Below, one piece after another: positions 25,773 through 34,414 of a DNA stretch of 64,000 nucleotides. The translations under genes and the position numbers were made by a program. The notes beneath the pieces are model-generated. The model was not told the DNA's origin and did no database searches. It saw only the letters and a list, made by a program, of their open reading frames with translations. The stretch comes from Planctomycetota bacterium. GTDB taxonomy: Bacteria; Planctomycetota; UBA1135; GCA-002686595. Position 1 is the first letter of the stretch. Each line of letters opens with the position of its first letter. The stretch is from the NCBI GenBank assembly GCA_012959525.1, contig DUDB01000012.1:62001-126000 (forward strand), read 5' to 3'.

Positions 25773-28700
25773 CCGCTGCTTCGGACACGCCCGGGGGGGA
25801 GCGTCTCCCCCACGGCTCTGCCGGCGGAGAGAACCTCCACCACGCCGTCCGTTCCAAGCCGCACCCGCATACCGGTCTCAAGCGCGCGCGTTGCATCTGC
25901 CACCCCCACGATGGCCGGAAGGTTCTTCTCGCGGGCCAGGATGGCTGCATGGCTCAGCCAACCGCCCACCTCCGTCACCAGTCCTGCGGCCGCACCGAAG
26001 ACCGGACTCCAGGAAGGATCCGTGAAGCGCGTGACGAGAATCTCGCCTGGCATGAAGCCGTCCAGATCTTCCGCGCTACCACAGACACGTACGCAGCCCA
26101 CCGCCTCGTCCGAACCCGCAACCCTGGAACCACGCAACGCCGTTGGGAGCCCGGACGGTGGCTCAAGCTCGAGCCCCTGCCGCCCCAGGCTCTCCACGTC
26201 CCGCGGCGCCAATCGCGTGGGCAGTTCGATCCCTTCCAGGGCCTCGCGCAATCGCTCAGCCCTCGCAATTTTGATTCTGAGGTCAGCCGGGAGCACAACC
26301 ACACCGTCCGACTCACGGACGAGTCGCGCGACGTCCTGCGGCTCAAGAGACCATACGGAATGGCCTTCAAGCCCAAGCCTGCGGCCCAGTTCCCAGACGA
26401 CACGCCGTGCCATGGCAAGGTCCACCAAGGCATAGTGCTTGGCATCTTCCTTGAGGGCCTGCAGTCGACAGGCGCGCTGCACCGTTGCGCCCAGAATGCC
26501 CTTGAGGCCCTCGCCGGGCCTCCGGTCATCAGGGTTTGCCTGCGCGGCCTCTCTACTCACAAGGGCGTCCACGAGGCGCGGGTCCTCTCCATACCGCTCC
26601 TCGGACCATTCAAAATCGTGTAGCGCCCGGTGGTGCATCAAAATGAGGAAGCCGCTCGCGGCACCGACCCCCTTGGCGCTCAAGGCCTCCAAGGCCCTGC
26701 TCGCGGCGCCCCCCCGAGGAGTCAAGTGGACTGCAGGGTCCAACCCCGCGTCACTAAGGCGCTTGCGCGCACCCGACATGAACCACTCGGCCGTCACGTT
26801 GACCCGTTCGGCCGTCACATAGGAGCGCGTCGTGAAGCGCTCCAAGCGGCCCTCAAACAAACGCACCAGGTCCCTGGCCCCCAGACGGCCCAGGTCCAGA
26901 GCCCGATCGAGGGCCGAGGTCTGCTCGGCAACCTCGGCAAGAGAAGCGACTTCACGTTCGAGGGCAGGCAGGCAGCGCGACAGCTGAAAACCCGCCCATG
27001 GGGAGACTCCGCCATCCTGATCCCGCTGAACGCCACGGTGCGTCCACATCTGCCCCAGGGCAAACTGCACCCGCTCGTGACCATTCTCTCCCGGGCTGAA
27101 GCGCACACCGAGGCTACGGCATGCAAGATCGACGGTCCCACCGGGCAGCCACATGTCCGCCATGAACCGGGCGCTGAAATGCGTGGGGCTCGGGAGCAAC
27201 TCGCTGATCTCATCCTGCACGAGGATCACCTGATCAACAGGCTCACCCAGGACAGCCGACACCAGCCTCTGCCTGTCCCGTTCAAAGTGCCCATCACCAG
27301 CTCCCTGTGAACCCGCGCGGACCGTAATGTCTCGAGATTGAAGGATGGACAGATGCCCACTCACCATCGCCCACTCCACATCCTGGGGCGTACCGAAATG
27401 CTCCTCGATGCGCCGCCCAGTCTCCACCAACTCCCCAAGGTTCCCATCCTCGGGCATGTCCCCTGCGCGCCATGAGCCGGTGAGGCGGCCAAACGTCACA
27501 GTGTCGGGGATGATCTGCCCCCCCACGAGGTCTTCCCCCACCCCGCGCGTCCATTCGACCAGGCAGGCCCCCGCATCCGTGGGGTGCTCGGTGAACAGAA
27601 CCCCTGAGTACTGAGCCTGAACCATGGCCTGAACCACCACTCCACCTCGCGAGTCGGTGCTGCCGTTGGACCGTGCGAGCCCGGAACGCAAGGACGCCGC
27701 CACGGCCTCGATAGCCTCCATCAGTGTGTCAGCGGTCACCTGAAGCCGTGTGTCAAAGATTCCCGCGAAGCTCGCATGCTCTCCGTCTTCACCCAGCCCA
27801 GAACTGCGCACCGCCACGTGCTGGACCCCCAGGCGTCGGAATTCGCGGCGCACCTCTCGCTCAAGGCGTTTCCGGTGAGCCTGGTTGGACAGAGATTCCA
27901 CCCCCCGAGTCGTGAGGGCAAAGCCCCAGGGGACCGGCATTCCCATTGAGGTCAGAACGCCCAGGCGCTCCGCCTTGCGCCCCACGTCTGCCTGTCCGCC
28001 GCAGCGCACGAGCGTGCGTGTATAAGGGTGTGCGGGCTCGCGCCGGCCCAAGACAATACGGCGCGCGGCCCGCCCCTGGAGCGCAACCCAGGCCAGGGAG
28101 ATGACCAGATATGTGTTCTGGCCCGCGGTGAGACCCCAGGTCAGGGCAACCAGCAGTCCCCCCACAAAGGCCGCGGCAAGGCCAAGGAGCACTCGACCGC
28201 GCCTAGTGGAACTACGGGACCAGCGCCCCTCCAGCAGCAGTCCGATTGCGATGGCCCCACAGCAAAGGGCCAGGATTCGGGTGGAGTCAGGTTGGTTCAG
28301 GACGCGCAGCCAGAGAAAGCTCTGGCTCCCCAAAGATCCGCGACTGGCCTGCCCGACCGCCGTAAGCAAGGCCAGGAAAAGCACCAGTTGAAACATGCTG
28401 CCAAGCAGGTTCCGGCCGGGAGTCAGTCCCGCAGACTTCCGCAGCTCGCGCAGAGCCCGGGCACGGCGCAAGGGATCCTGCTTCAAATTAGCGCCCACAG
28501 CGGACCAGGTTTTCTTGTTCTTCCACTCGACCCAATGGTCGCGACTCCCCTTCCAAGACATGGGCAGGGTCGCAGCCCGAGCAAGCACGGCTAGAAGGGC
28601 TATCGCCCACCCCAAACCCAACCAGCCCCCCATGGCGTCCAGCCAACCCGCGAGGGTGGCCACCAGCCAACCGTAGGGCGTCCGCCCAGCCCGTTGCCGT

Positions 28701-29746
28701 GCCCACTCCGCGCGGTAGGCCCGCTCCCCGACGATGGGCAAGTACTCATGGGGCACCGTGTAACGGCCAAGGAATTCCCCTCCGGCGCGTGAAAGGCGCA
28801 ACCCCAGGATGGTCCCATAAAAGGAACTGCGCTTGTCGTAGCAGGGAACAATCACACGCGCCTTCCCCAAGGCAGCCATGGCGGCCCGCCCTTCATCGCG
28901 GGTCATCCCGCGTAGCGGGACATTAACGGCCCCAGGAAGGTGCCCTGCGCTGAACTGCTCGGGGTAGCGCACATCCACGAACAACAGCTCGCCCGCTGCC
29001 ACTTGCCGCTCTACCTCCGGCGTGTCCAGTAGTCTCTCGCCGCCCTGAAAACGGGGCAGCGCTCGCAAGCTGGTTCGTTCGTCGGTTCCAGTGATCTGGC
29101 GACCCTCGGCTACCCACTTCTCGAAGCCTCCCACCACGAAGCGCAGGTTCGGCTCAACGTCGGCAAGGGTCTCCGTAAGCTCTGAACTTCGGTTCCCGGA
29201 GAAGCAAAGCAGCACGGCCCCGCCCTCGAGGGTCTGGTCATGATCCCCGGCGAGGAGGTCCGGATAGGGAATGTGCAGGGCACCATCCAGGCTGCCCCTC
29301 TCGATTTCCTCGGGCTCCCGCACGTCGATGATCTGTGGGCACTTGGAAGCAGCGGCAAGAGCTGCCAGGTCATCGGTGGTGAGACCCGCAGGGTGCCCTT
29401 CCTGGGCGCTCAGATCCAAGGTGAACAGGCTGCTGTCCGAGCCATCCAGGCCCAACTCAAGGGCCGGCCGGACCAGGGCCTGCCGAAGGCGAGCCTCATT
29501 GGCATCCGCCACTTTGAGGTGATAGAGCAGGAACGTCCCCGCCGTAAGGGCCCACAGCACCCCCAATCCGATGACCGTGCCTCGACGGACGCCTCCTCCA
29601 GGCCCCAGCCCGGACTCCGAACGGCGCCGAAGCATGAGTCCGGAGGCCCCCACCGCCGCCAGGCCCAGCACCTGGCTGGCGCTGGCAAAGAGGTTGATGA
29701 CCAGATCCGGTGAGGGAATGGCCATGAAGAGGACCTGGGAGTGCAT
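25769..29746 (-). CDS. Rhodanese-rhodanese-YidC/Oxa1-like-PEP synthase/RPH-like phosphotransferase fusion
   Basis: About 1325 residues from ATG 29746; ATG 29725 and a TTG at 29797 are alternatives. Order: two N-terminal membrane segments (~15-38 and 58-76); rhodanese 1 (~125-215, IIDVREPEEIERGSL, active C181 in LLCFSGNRSS); rhodanese 2 (~235-325, FVDVRYPEQFSAGHLPGA, C302 in VPCYDKRSS); a membrane region resembling YidC/Oxa1 (~365-570: GWAIALLAVLARAATLPMSW, then KQDPLRRARALRELRKSAGLTP and a following helix); a PPDK/PEP-synthase ATP-grasp domain (~590-810: VAVRSSGLGEDGEHASFAG, QAQYSGVLFTEHP); a ~400-residue helical middle like rifampin phosphotransferase; and the swivelling phosphohistidine domain (GGWLSHAAILARE, H1266). 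Both rhodanese Cys and the His are intact. I know no described protein with this architecture. No neighbour reveals the substrate. Confidence 0.85.
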   Translation of the reverse strand: MHSQVLFMAIPSPDLVINLFASASQVLGLAAVGASGLMLRRRSESGLGPGGGVRRGTVIGLGVLWALTAGTFLLYHLKVADANEARLRQALVRPALELGLDGSDSSLFTLDLSAQEGHPAGLTTDDLAALAAASKCPQIIDVREPEEIERGSLDGALHIPYPDLLAGDHDQTLEGGAVLLCFSGNRSSELTETLADVEPNLRFVVGGFEKWVAEGRQITGTDERTSLRALPRFQGGERLLDTPEVERQVAAGELLFVDVRYPEQFSAGHLPGAVNVPLRGMTRDEGRAAMAALGKARVIVPCYDKRSSFYGTILGLRLSRAGGEFLGRYTVPHEYLPIVGERAYRAEWARQRAGRTPYGWLVATLAGWLDAMGGWLGLGWAIALLAVLARAATLPMSWKGSRDHWVEWKNKKTWSAVGANLKQDPLRRARALRELRKSAGLTPGRNLLGSMFQLVLFLALLTAVGQASRGSLGSQSFLWLRVLNQPDSTRILALCCGAIAIGLLLEGRWSRSSTRRGRVLLGLAAAFVGGLLVALTWGLTAGQNTYLVISLAWVALQGRAARRIVLGRREPAHPYTRTLVRCGGQADVGRKAERLGVLTSMGMPVPWGFALTTRGVESLSNQAHRKRLEREVRREFRRLGVQHVAVRSSGLGEDGEHASFAGIFDTRLQVTADTLMEAIEAVAASLRSGLARSNGSTDSRGGVVVQAMVQAQYSGVLFTEHPTDAGACLVEWTRGVGEDLVGGQIIPDTVTFGRLTGSWRAGDMPEDGNLGELVETGRRIEEHFGTPQDVEWAMVSGHLSILQSRDITVRAGSQGAGDGHFERDRQRLVSAVLGEPVDQVILVQDEISELLPSPTHFSARFMADMWLPGGTVDLACRSLGVRFSPGENGHERVQFALGQMWTHRGVQRDQDGGVSPWAGFQLSRCLPALEREVASLAEVAEQTSALDRALDLGRLGARDLVRLFEGRLERFTTRSYVTAERVNVTAEWFMSGARKRLSDAGLDPAVHLTPRGGAASRALEALSAKGVGAASGFLILMHHRALHDFEWSEERYGEDPRLVDALVSREAAQANPDDRRPGEGLKGILGATVQRACRLQALKEDAKHYALVDLAMARRVVWELGRRLGLEGHSVWSLEPQDVARLVRESDGVVVLPADLRIKIARAERLREALEGIELPTRLAPRDVESLGRQGLELEPPSGLPTALRGSRVAGSDEAVGCVRVCGSAEDLDGFMPGEILVTRFTDPSWSPVFGAAAGLVTEVGGWLSHAAILAREKNLPAIVGVADATRALETGMRVRLGTDGVVEVLSAGRAVGETLPPGRVRSSG

Positions 29747-29903
29747 GGGGCTGTTCTCGCTGGAGAGGGCTGCAGACCCAACTCCGAGGATCCCCAAGGA
29801 CTAGGTCAGTAAAGCAGCAATTTCTTGCCGGATCTGGATCGGATCGAGACTTACCCGTGGCCGCTGCCCCCATCGGGGTACTTTCTACCTGTACCGAGCC
29901 ATC

Positions 29904-32474
29904 ATGACACCCCTCTCCCAACACCCCTCATGCCCTCCGCGGGCGGCGCTCAAGCCCCTCTGCGTTGCCCTGGCGCTCAGTGTCGGAGCCTGCAATCACG
30001 TGCCGGATCCGGACGGCGAGGCCGCCCTGGGGCCCCCGCTGCAGGTTTCTGGGGCCGCCCGATACAGGGACATGAACACCAACGGGCGAGCCGATGCGGG
30101 GGACGAGATCGTACTGACCTTCAACGTACCCCTGAAAGTCAACTCAAGTGATCCCGCCGCCCTGGCGCTGCCCGTACCGGGGGATGGACTTGGGCAGGGG
30201 GCCAGCATGACAGCCGGGCCAGGGAGTCACAACCTGACCCTGGTGCTGGGTGCCGATCCGGTCCTCCGTGCCCGGGGCGTCGATCTCCTCGCCAGCCGGC
30301 CAGGATCATCGAGCCGCCTAGAGACGGCGGTGGATATTCCCGCTGATGCCATTCAGAACCGCGACACAGGCCGGGACCTGGGTCCCATGCCCGCGGTGGA
30401 CCTGGCCCCTATCCATCTGCGCGGCCCGACGCCTGATGGACTCTACAGCTCGGCGCACTTCGTTCTCGCGGACCTCAACGCCGACGGAAGGAAGGACATC
30501 GCTGCCGCCGATGGCTTTGAGGGCTTGGACGTATACGAAGGCCTTCCTCAGGGAGGGTTTCAGCGTCAGGAGTTGTCCTTGGGCTCCAGCCGCAGAGTTG
30601 CCGTAGGGGACATCCTCGGCCAGGGGCGCCCGGACGTCCTGCTCCTCACGGATCTAAACCTGCATCTGCTGCACAACAACAGCTCCCCCGGGGGCCCCAT
30701 CCAACTCAAGCAGGGGGGCGCGTTTCCGGTTCCAAGCCCAACGACAGACCTCGCCCTCTTGGACACCGATGGCGACGGCGATCTGGACGTGGCCCTGTGC
30801 ACCCAGGCTGGAATCTTCATCGTCCGCAACGATGGCGGCGGCGCCCTAAACCCGAGCGGTCAACCCCTGGCCGGAAGCCGCACCTGGGGAAGCTCCATCC
30901 ACGCTCGGGACATCGACCTCGATGGAGTCACCGACCTGTTTGTCTCCACCGCCGGTGGCTCGCCCGATCAGGTCCTCCTGGCGGACGGATGCGGAAACTT
31001 CATGCCCAAGTCCCTCTTCGACGCTGCCGATCACCGCCTGGTACAGATTGCGGACCTGGACGGGGACGGGCGTCTGGATTTCGTTCTGGCTGGAGAGCAA
31101 TCCAGGGTGCGGGTGTTTCGTGATGCGGGCAACCTGTCCTACCAGGAACTCCCGGGCCTGACGTCTCCTACGGGCCGCGTCTCATGCCTCGGGCTTCTGG
31201 ATCTGGACCTGGACGGCCGACTGGATCTGGCGTTTTGCGACGGTGGGACCCTGCGTTCATTCTTGGGTGACGGAGCGGGCGGATTCCAGGACATCAAGGC
31301 CAGCCTGGGAACGGGCAACCTGCACCATATGGTGACCACGGACTGGGATGCGGACGGAGACGACGACCTGCTCGGAACTTCAGCAAGTTCGCCTCAACTC
31401 TGGCTCGGCTCAGGCGCAGGCGTTTTTGGGGGCCTCAACTTCGCGACCCCCTCCCTGGAATTCGGGGCGGGGCCGGTAGACGCCCTAACGCGTGGGGATC
31501 TCACCGGAGACGGCCGAACCGACGTGCTCATAGCGCGCAACAACACACTTGAGATGCACGCCAACACCGGCGCGGGGACGTTTGCCGCGCCGAAGCTCGT
31601 GAGCCTTGGGAGCGCCATCGCCCGGGACCTGGTTCTCGTGGATCTAGATCTCGACGGAGACCTGGACGTGGCTGCAGCCATTGAGGGCACGGCCTTCCAC
31701 ACCTGGCTCAACAACGGCGGAGGGATCCTGCTCCCGGAGGGTGTCTCCCAGGCGCGCCTCGAGCAGTGCGTGGATGCAGGCCCACTCAATGTAGACAACT
31801 ACCCCGAGCTAGTCTTCGCCGTGAGCGACAGCAGCGCGCACCTCATCGAATTGAACCTGGGGCTCGACTGCTGGGCACAGGGCGGACCCGGCTGGCGCGG
31901 CATGACACCAGCGATGGCGCTCCCAAACTTCGGGCCCGCGACCGATCTGATCCTGGGTGACGTGGACCAGGATGGAGACCTGGACCTGCTATTGGGCCGA
32001 AGTCTGGGGCAACCCGACGAACTCCTGCTCAACAATGGCTACGGTGGATTCAGCCCCATGAATGGCGCCTTCCCCGCAGGGAGCACCTCCGCCTTGGCCC
32101 TGGCCGACGTCAATCAGGACGGCGCCCCGGACGTTCTCGTGGCCGGCTCTAGTGGCCTGCAACTGTTCACCAATGGAGGCCACGGGACCTTCGCCTATAC
32201 CAACACCTTGGACCCCACCTCATTCGCAGAAGCCGACCTCCTAGAGCTAAATGGAGATGGATGGTGCGACGCCATAGCCATCGACCCTCTCACGGACACA
32301 CTACAAATCTGGTTCGGAACTTCCGATGGAGTCTTCTCCCAACCAGCCAGCTGGTCCACGACCGTCACGGGCCTGACTGCCAGCGAGTGGCTGGACGCGG
32401 ATGGGGATGGCGGGCTCGACCTCATACTCGGGGTCGAAGACGCGGGCCCCAACCAGCTGCTGCTCACCTACTGA
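29904..32474 (+). CDS. FG-GAP/VCBS-repeat lipoprotein
   Basis: 856 residues. Signal peptide with lipobox SVGAC (Cys30). Residues ~45-150 are a beta domain that opens with a Ca-binding-like DMNTNGRADAGDE. From ~165 to the end there are about twelve FG-GAP/VCBS repeats, each with a DxDxDGxxD calcium-binding loop (DLNADGRKD, DTDGDGDLD, DLDGDGRLD, DWDADGDDD, DVDQDGDLD and others), which would form one or two integrin-alpha-like beta-propellers on the cell surface. No enzymatic motif. Its 3' end overlaps the convergent GT39 gene by 11 nt. Likely an adhesion or carbohydrate-interaction protein; the ligand is unknown. Confidence 0.88.
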   Translation: MTPLSQHPSCPPRAALKPLCVALALSVGACNHVPDPDGEAALGPPLQVSGAARYRDMNTNGRADAGDEIVLTFNVPLKVNSSDPAALALPVPGDGLGQGASMTAGPGSHNLTLVLGADPVLRARGVDLLASRPGSSSRLETAVDIPADAIQNRDTGRDLGPMPAVDLAPIHLRGPTPDGLYSSAHFVLADLNADGRKDIAAADGFEGLDVYEGLPQGGFQRQELSLGSSRRVAVGDILGQGRPDVLLLTDLNLHLLHNNSSPGGPIQLKQGGAFPVPSPTTDLALLDTDGDGDLDVALCTQAGIFIVRNDGGGALNPSGQPLAGSRTWGSSIHARDIDLDGVTDLFVSTAGGSPDQVLLADGCGNFMPKSLFDAADHRLVQIADLDGDGRLDFVLAGEQSRVRVFRDAGNLSYQELPGLTSPTGRVSCLGLLDLDLDGRLDLAFCDGGTLRSFLGDGAGGFQDIKASLGTGNLHHMVTTDWDADGDDDLLGTSASSPQLWLGSGAGVFGGLNFATPSLEFGAGPVDALTRGDLTGDGRTDVLIARNNTLEMHANTGAGTFAAPKLVSLGSAIARDLVLVDLDLDGDLDVAAAIEGTAFHTWLNNGGGILLPEGVSQARLEQCVDAGPLNVDNYPELVFAVSDSSAHLIELNLGLDCWAQGGPGWRGMTPAMALPNFGPATDLILGDVDQDGDLDLLLGRSLGQPDELLLNNGYGGFSPMNGAFPAGSTSALALADVNQDGAPDVLVAGSSGLQLFTNGGHGTFAYTNTLDPTSFAEADLLELNGDGWCDAIAIDPLTDTLQIWFGTSDGVFSQPASWSTTVTGLTASEWLDADGDGGLDLILGVEDAGPNQLLLTY

Positions 32475-34308
32475 GCTGCCCGTACAGGACGCGCGCCACC
32501 TCCAGATCCGGCGCAGCCCCCAACAACCGGCGCAGGTCCTCCAGTGCCCCCGCCCGATCCCCGGTAGCTTCGCGCGCCAGAGCACGGCCGTACAGGACGG
32601 GCACCTCATCCGGAAGGGACCTGAGGAACTCATCGGCTCGAACCAGGGCCTCCTGGGCCTGGCCGGCTTCCACGAGAAGGGCCACCCAAAGACCCCGCAG
32701 TTCGGTCAGCCCCGGAGTCTTCGGCCCGGCCGCCTCGGAGATAGAACGCACGGAATCGGCAACCAGGCGCAAGGCCCGCGGGCCATCGCCGAGGACGCGG
32801 CAGCTGCGAGCCAACCCATAGAGGACCTGCGCATTCTCTCCCCCGGCCTCCAAGGCCCGCTCGAAAAGCTGCACGGCCTCATCATGGTCACCGGATTCGG
32901 CGGCAGCTTGAGCCAACTGCAAATGGCCTACCGCCGCACTCGGACGCATGGCGGCCGGGCGCTGATGAGTGAGCCAGATCGCAGCCAGTACAAGAGTCGC
33001 CCCACGCAGGAGTCTGCCCCAGTCACGGCTGCGCGCCCGTAACCAGAGCCACTCAAGACCACACCCACTGAGCACACACAAGAGCGGCAGCACCGGCGCC
33101 CGGAACCGAGAGCACACGAAGAAGCCCACCACCCCCAGGCAGTACACCGCCACAAACCCCCAGACCGGGAAGGTCTCCCTGCGCCGCCGCAAGCAGAGGA
33201 CCAGACCCAAAGCGGCCAATCCGACGATGAGGTCGAAGCCGATGGGGTTCCAGCGCGACAGCGGGTCGAAGTGCTTGGCAAAGAAGGACACGTCCAGGTT
33301 GTTGCCGAGCTCCGCATCCGTCCAGAACAGGCGCAGCTTCCAAAGCATGTGCCGCAACGCCGCGCCGGGTTCCCGCGTGAACCAATCGAGTGCCTGCCCG
33401 ACATAGTGGCTGGACACCTCGGACGGGGCGAGGGCTCGCCCTTGCGCCTCTTCCGCCAAGGCTACGGCGTCGTGGAATCCCTCCCACCAGCCGCCCCGTG
33501 TACCGGGCACGATAGCCGTGGACCCATCGCTGACCGGGTTGTTTCCGATCCACAAGTTGACCCCGGCCTGGGACGAGATCAGAACCCAGTCCCCGCCCAC
33601 CACCCGGTTGTAGGCCGTCACCGGCAAGATAGGCACAAGGGTCGAGGCGAGCAGAAGCAGGGCCACTCGCGAGCCAGCTCTACTGGCGGACCTGGCGCTG
33701 CGGTGGACCCAGAGCGCCACGCAGGGGACGAATAGGAGCACGTTAGGTCGGGCAAGGCTCGCCACCCCCCACGCCAAGCCTGCCAGGATTCCAGAGCGCG
33801 TACTGAGTTGCCGGCCGGCCCTCAGGCTCAATAAGATGGCCGCCAAGTTCAGCGGGATGGCCAGCGTGGGAATCAAAAGCTGCGAGTCGAAGTGAACCAG
33901 CACCCAGGAGGTGGCCACCAGAAAGGCGCTCAGGTGTGCGACGAGTGGGCGAAAAAGATGGCTGGCGATGCGGTGTGTCAGGACCGTGGTCGCAACGCCC
34001 AGGAGGGACTGCAGCAACCGCGGCACCAAAAACCCCGCGCCAAAGAACTTCTGTACGGCCGCCAGGAACCAGATGTAAAGCGGGGCTCGAAAGAAGGGTC
34101 CCTCTTGAAAGGTCTCACCGGCTGCAAGGGCACGGGCCCAGTCAGCGTGATAGGCCTCGTCCATGGCCGGAGATTCGAAGTAAGGGCTATCCCCCATGGC
34201 CAGCACGTGGAAAACCCTCAGAGCCAGAGCCAAGAGGCCCAGAAAAAGCAGCACCCTGCCCTGTGGGGACACCCGGCTCGGATCGCTAGGCTTGGGTGAC
34301 GGGCACAT
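32464..34308 (-). CDS. GT39-like glycosyltransferase with C-terminal TPR domain
   Basis: 614 residues. About ten to eleven membrane segments over residues ~18-445. The first periplasmic loop (AMDEAYHADWARAL) has the acidic residues expected of GT-C/GT39 (ArnT/PMT-like) transferases that use polyprenyl-phosphate sugars. The loop GVNLWIGNNPVSDG and the F/W-rich helices fit planctomycete members annotated as glycosyltransferase family 39. Residues ~455-614 are TPR-like helices (LQLAQAAAESGDHDEAVQLFERALEAG). Role: transfer of a sugar to an extracytoplasmic protein or glycan; donor and acceptor unknown. Its 3' end overlaps the neighbouring lipoprotein gene by 11 nt. Confidence 0.83.
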   Translation of the reverse strand: MCPSPKPSDPSRVSPQGRVLLFLGLLALALRVFHVLAMGDSPYFESPAMDEAYHADWARALAAGETFQEGPFFRAPLYIWFLAAVQKFFGAGFLVPRLLQSLLGVATTVLTHRIASHLFRPLVAHLSAFLVATSWVLVHFDSQLLIPTLAIPLNLAAILLSLRAGRQLSTRSGILAGLAWGVASLARPNVLLFVPCVALWVHRSARSASRAGSRVALLLLASTLVPILPVTAYNRVVGGDWVLISSQAGVNLWIGNNPVSDGSTAIVPGTRGGWWEGFHDAVALAEEAQGRALAPSEVSSHYVGQALDWFTREPGAALRHMLWKLRLFWTDAELGNNLDVSFFAKHFDPLSRWNPIGFDLIVGLAALGLVLCLRRRRETFPVWGFVAVYCLGVVGFFVCSRFRAPVLPLLCVLSGCGLEWLWLRARSRDWGRLLRGATLVLAAIWLTHQRPAAMRPSAAVGHLQLAQAAAESGDHDEAVQLFERALEAGGENAQVLYGLARSCRVLGDGPRALRLVADSVRSISEAAGPKTPGLTELRGLWVALLVEAGQAQEALVRADEFLRSLPDEVPVLYGRALAREATGDRAGALEDLRRLLGAAPDLEVARVLYGQLSR

Positions 34309-34414
34309 GGCAGATCTACGGAGCCGGACTCGATTCGTTGAGCCAACCCCGGGCGAAGCCTAGCAGCCCCCCACGCCGATTGCACAGGCTGGCGATCCCA
34401 GCCCCGCCCCCCCG

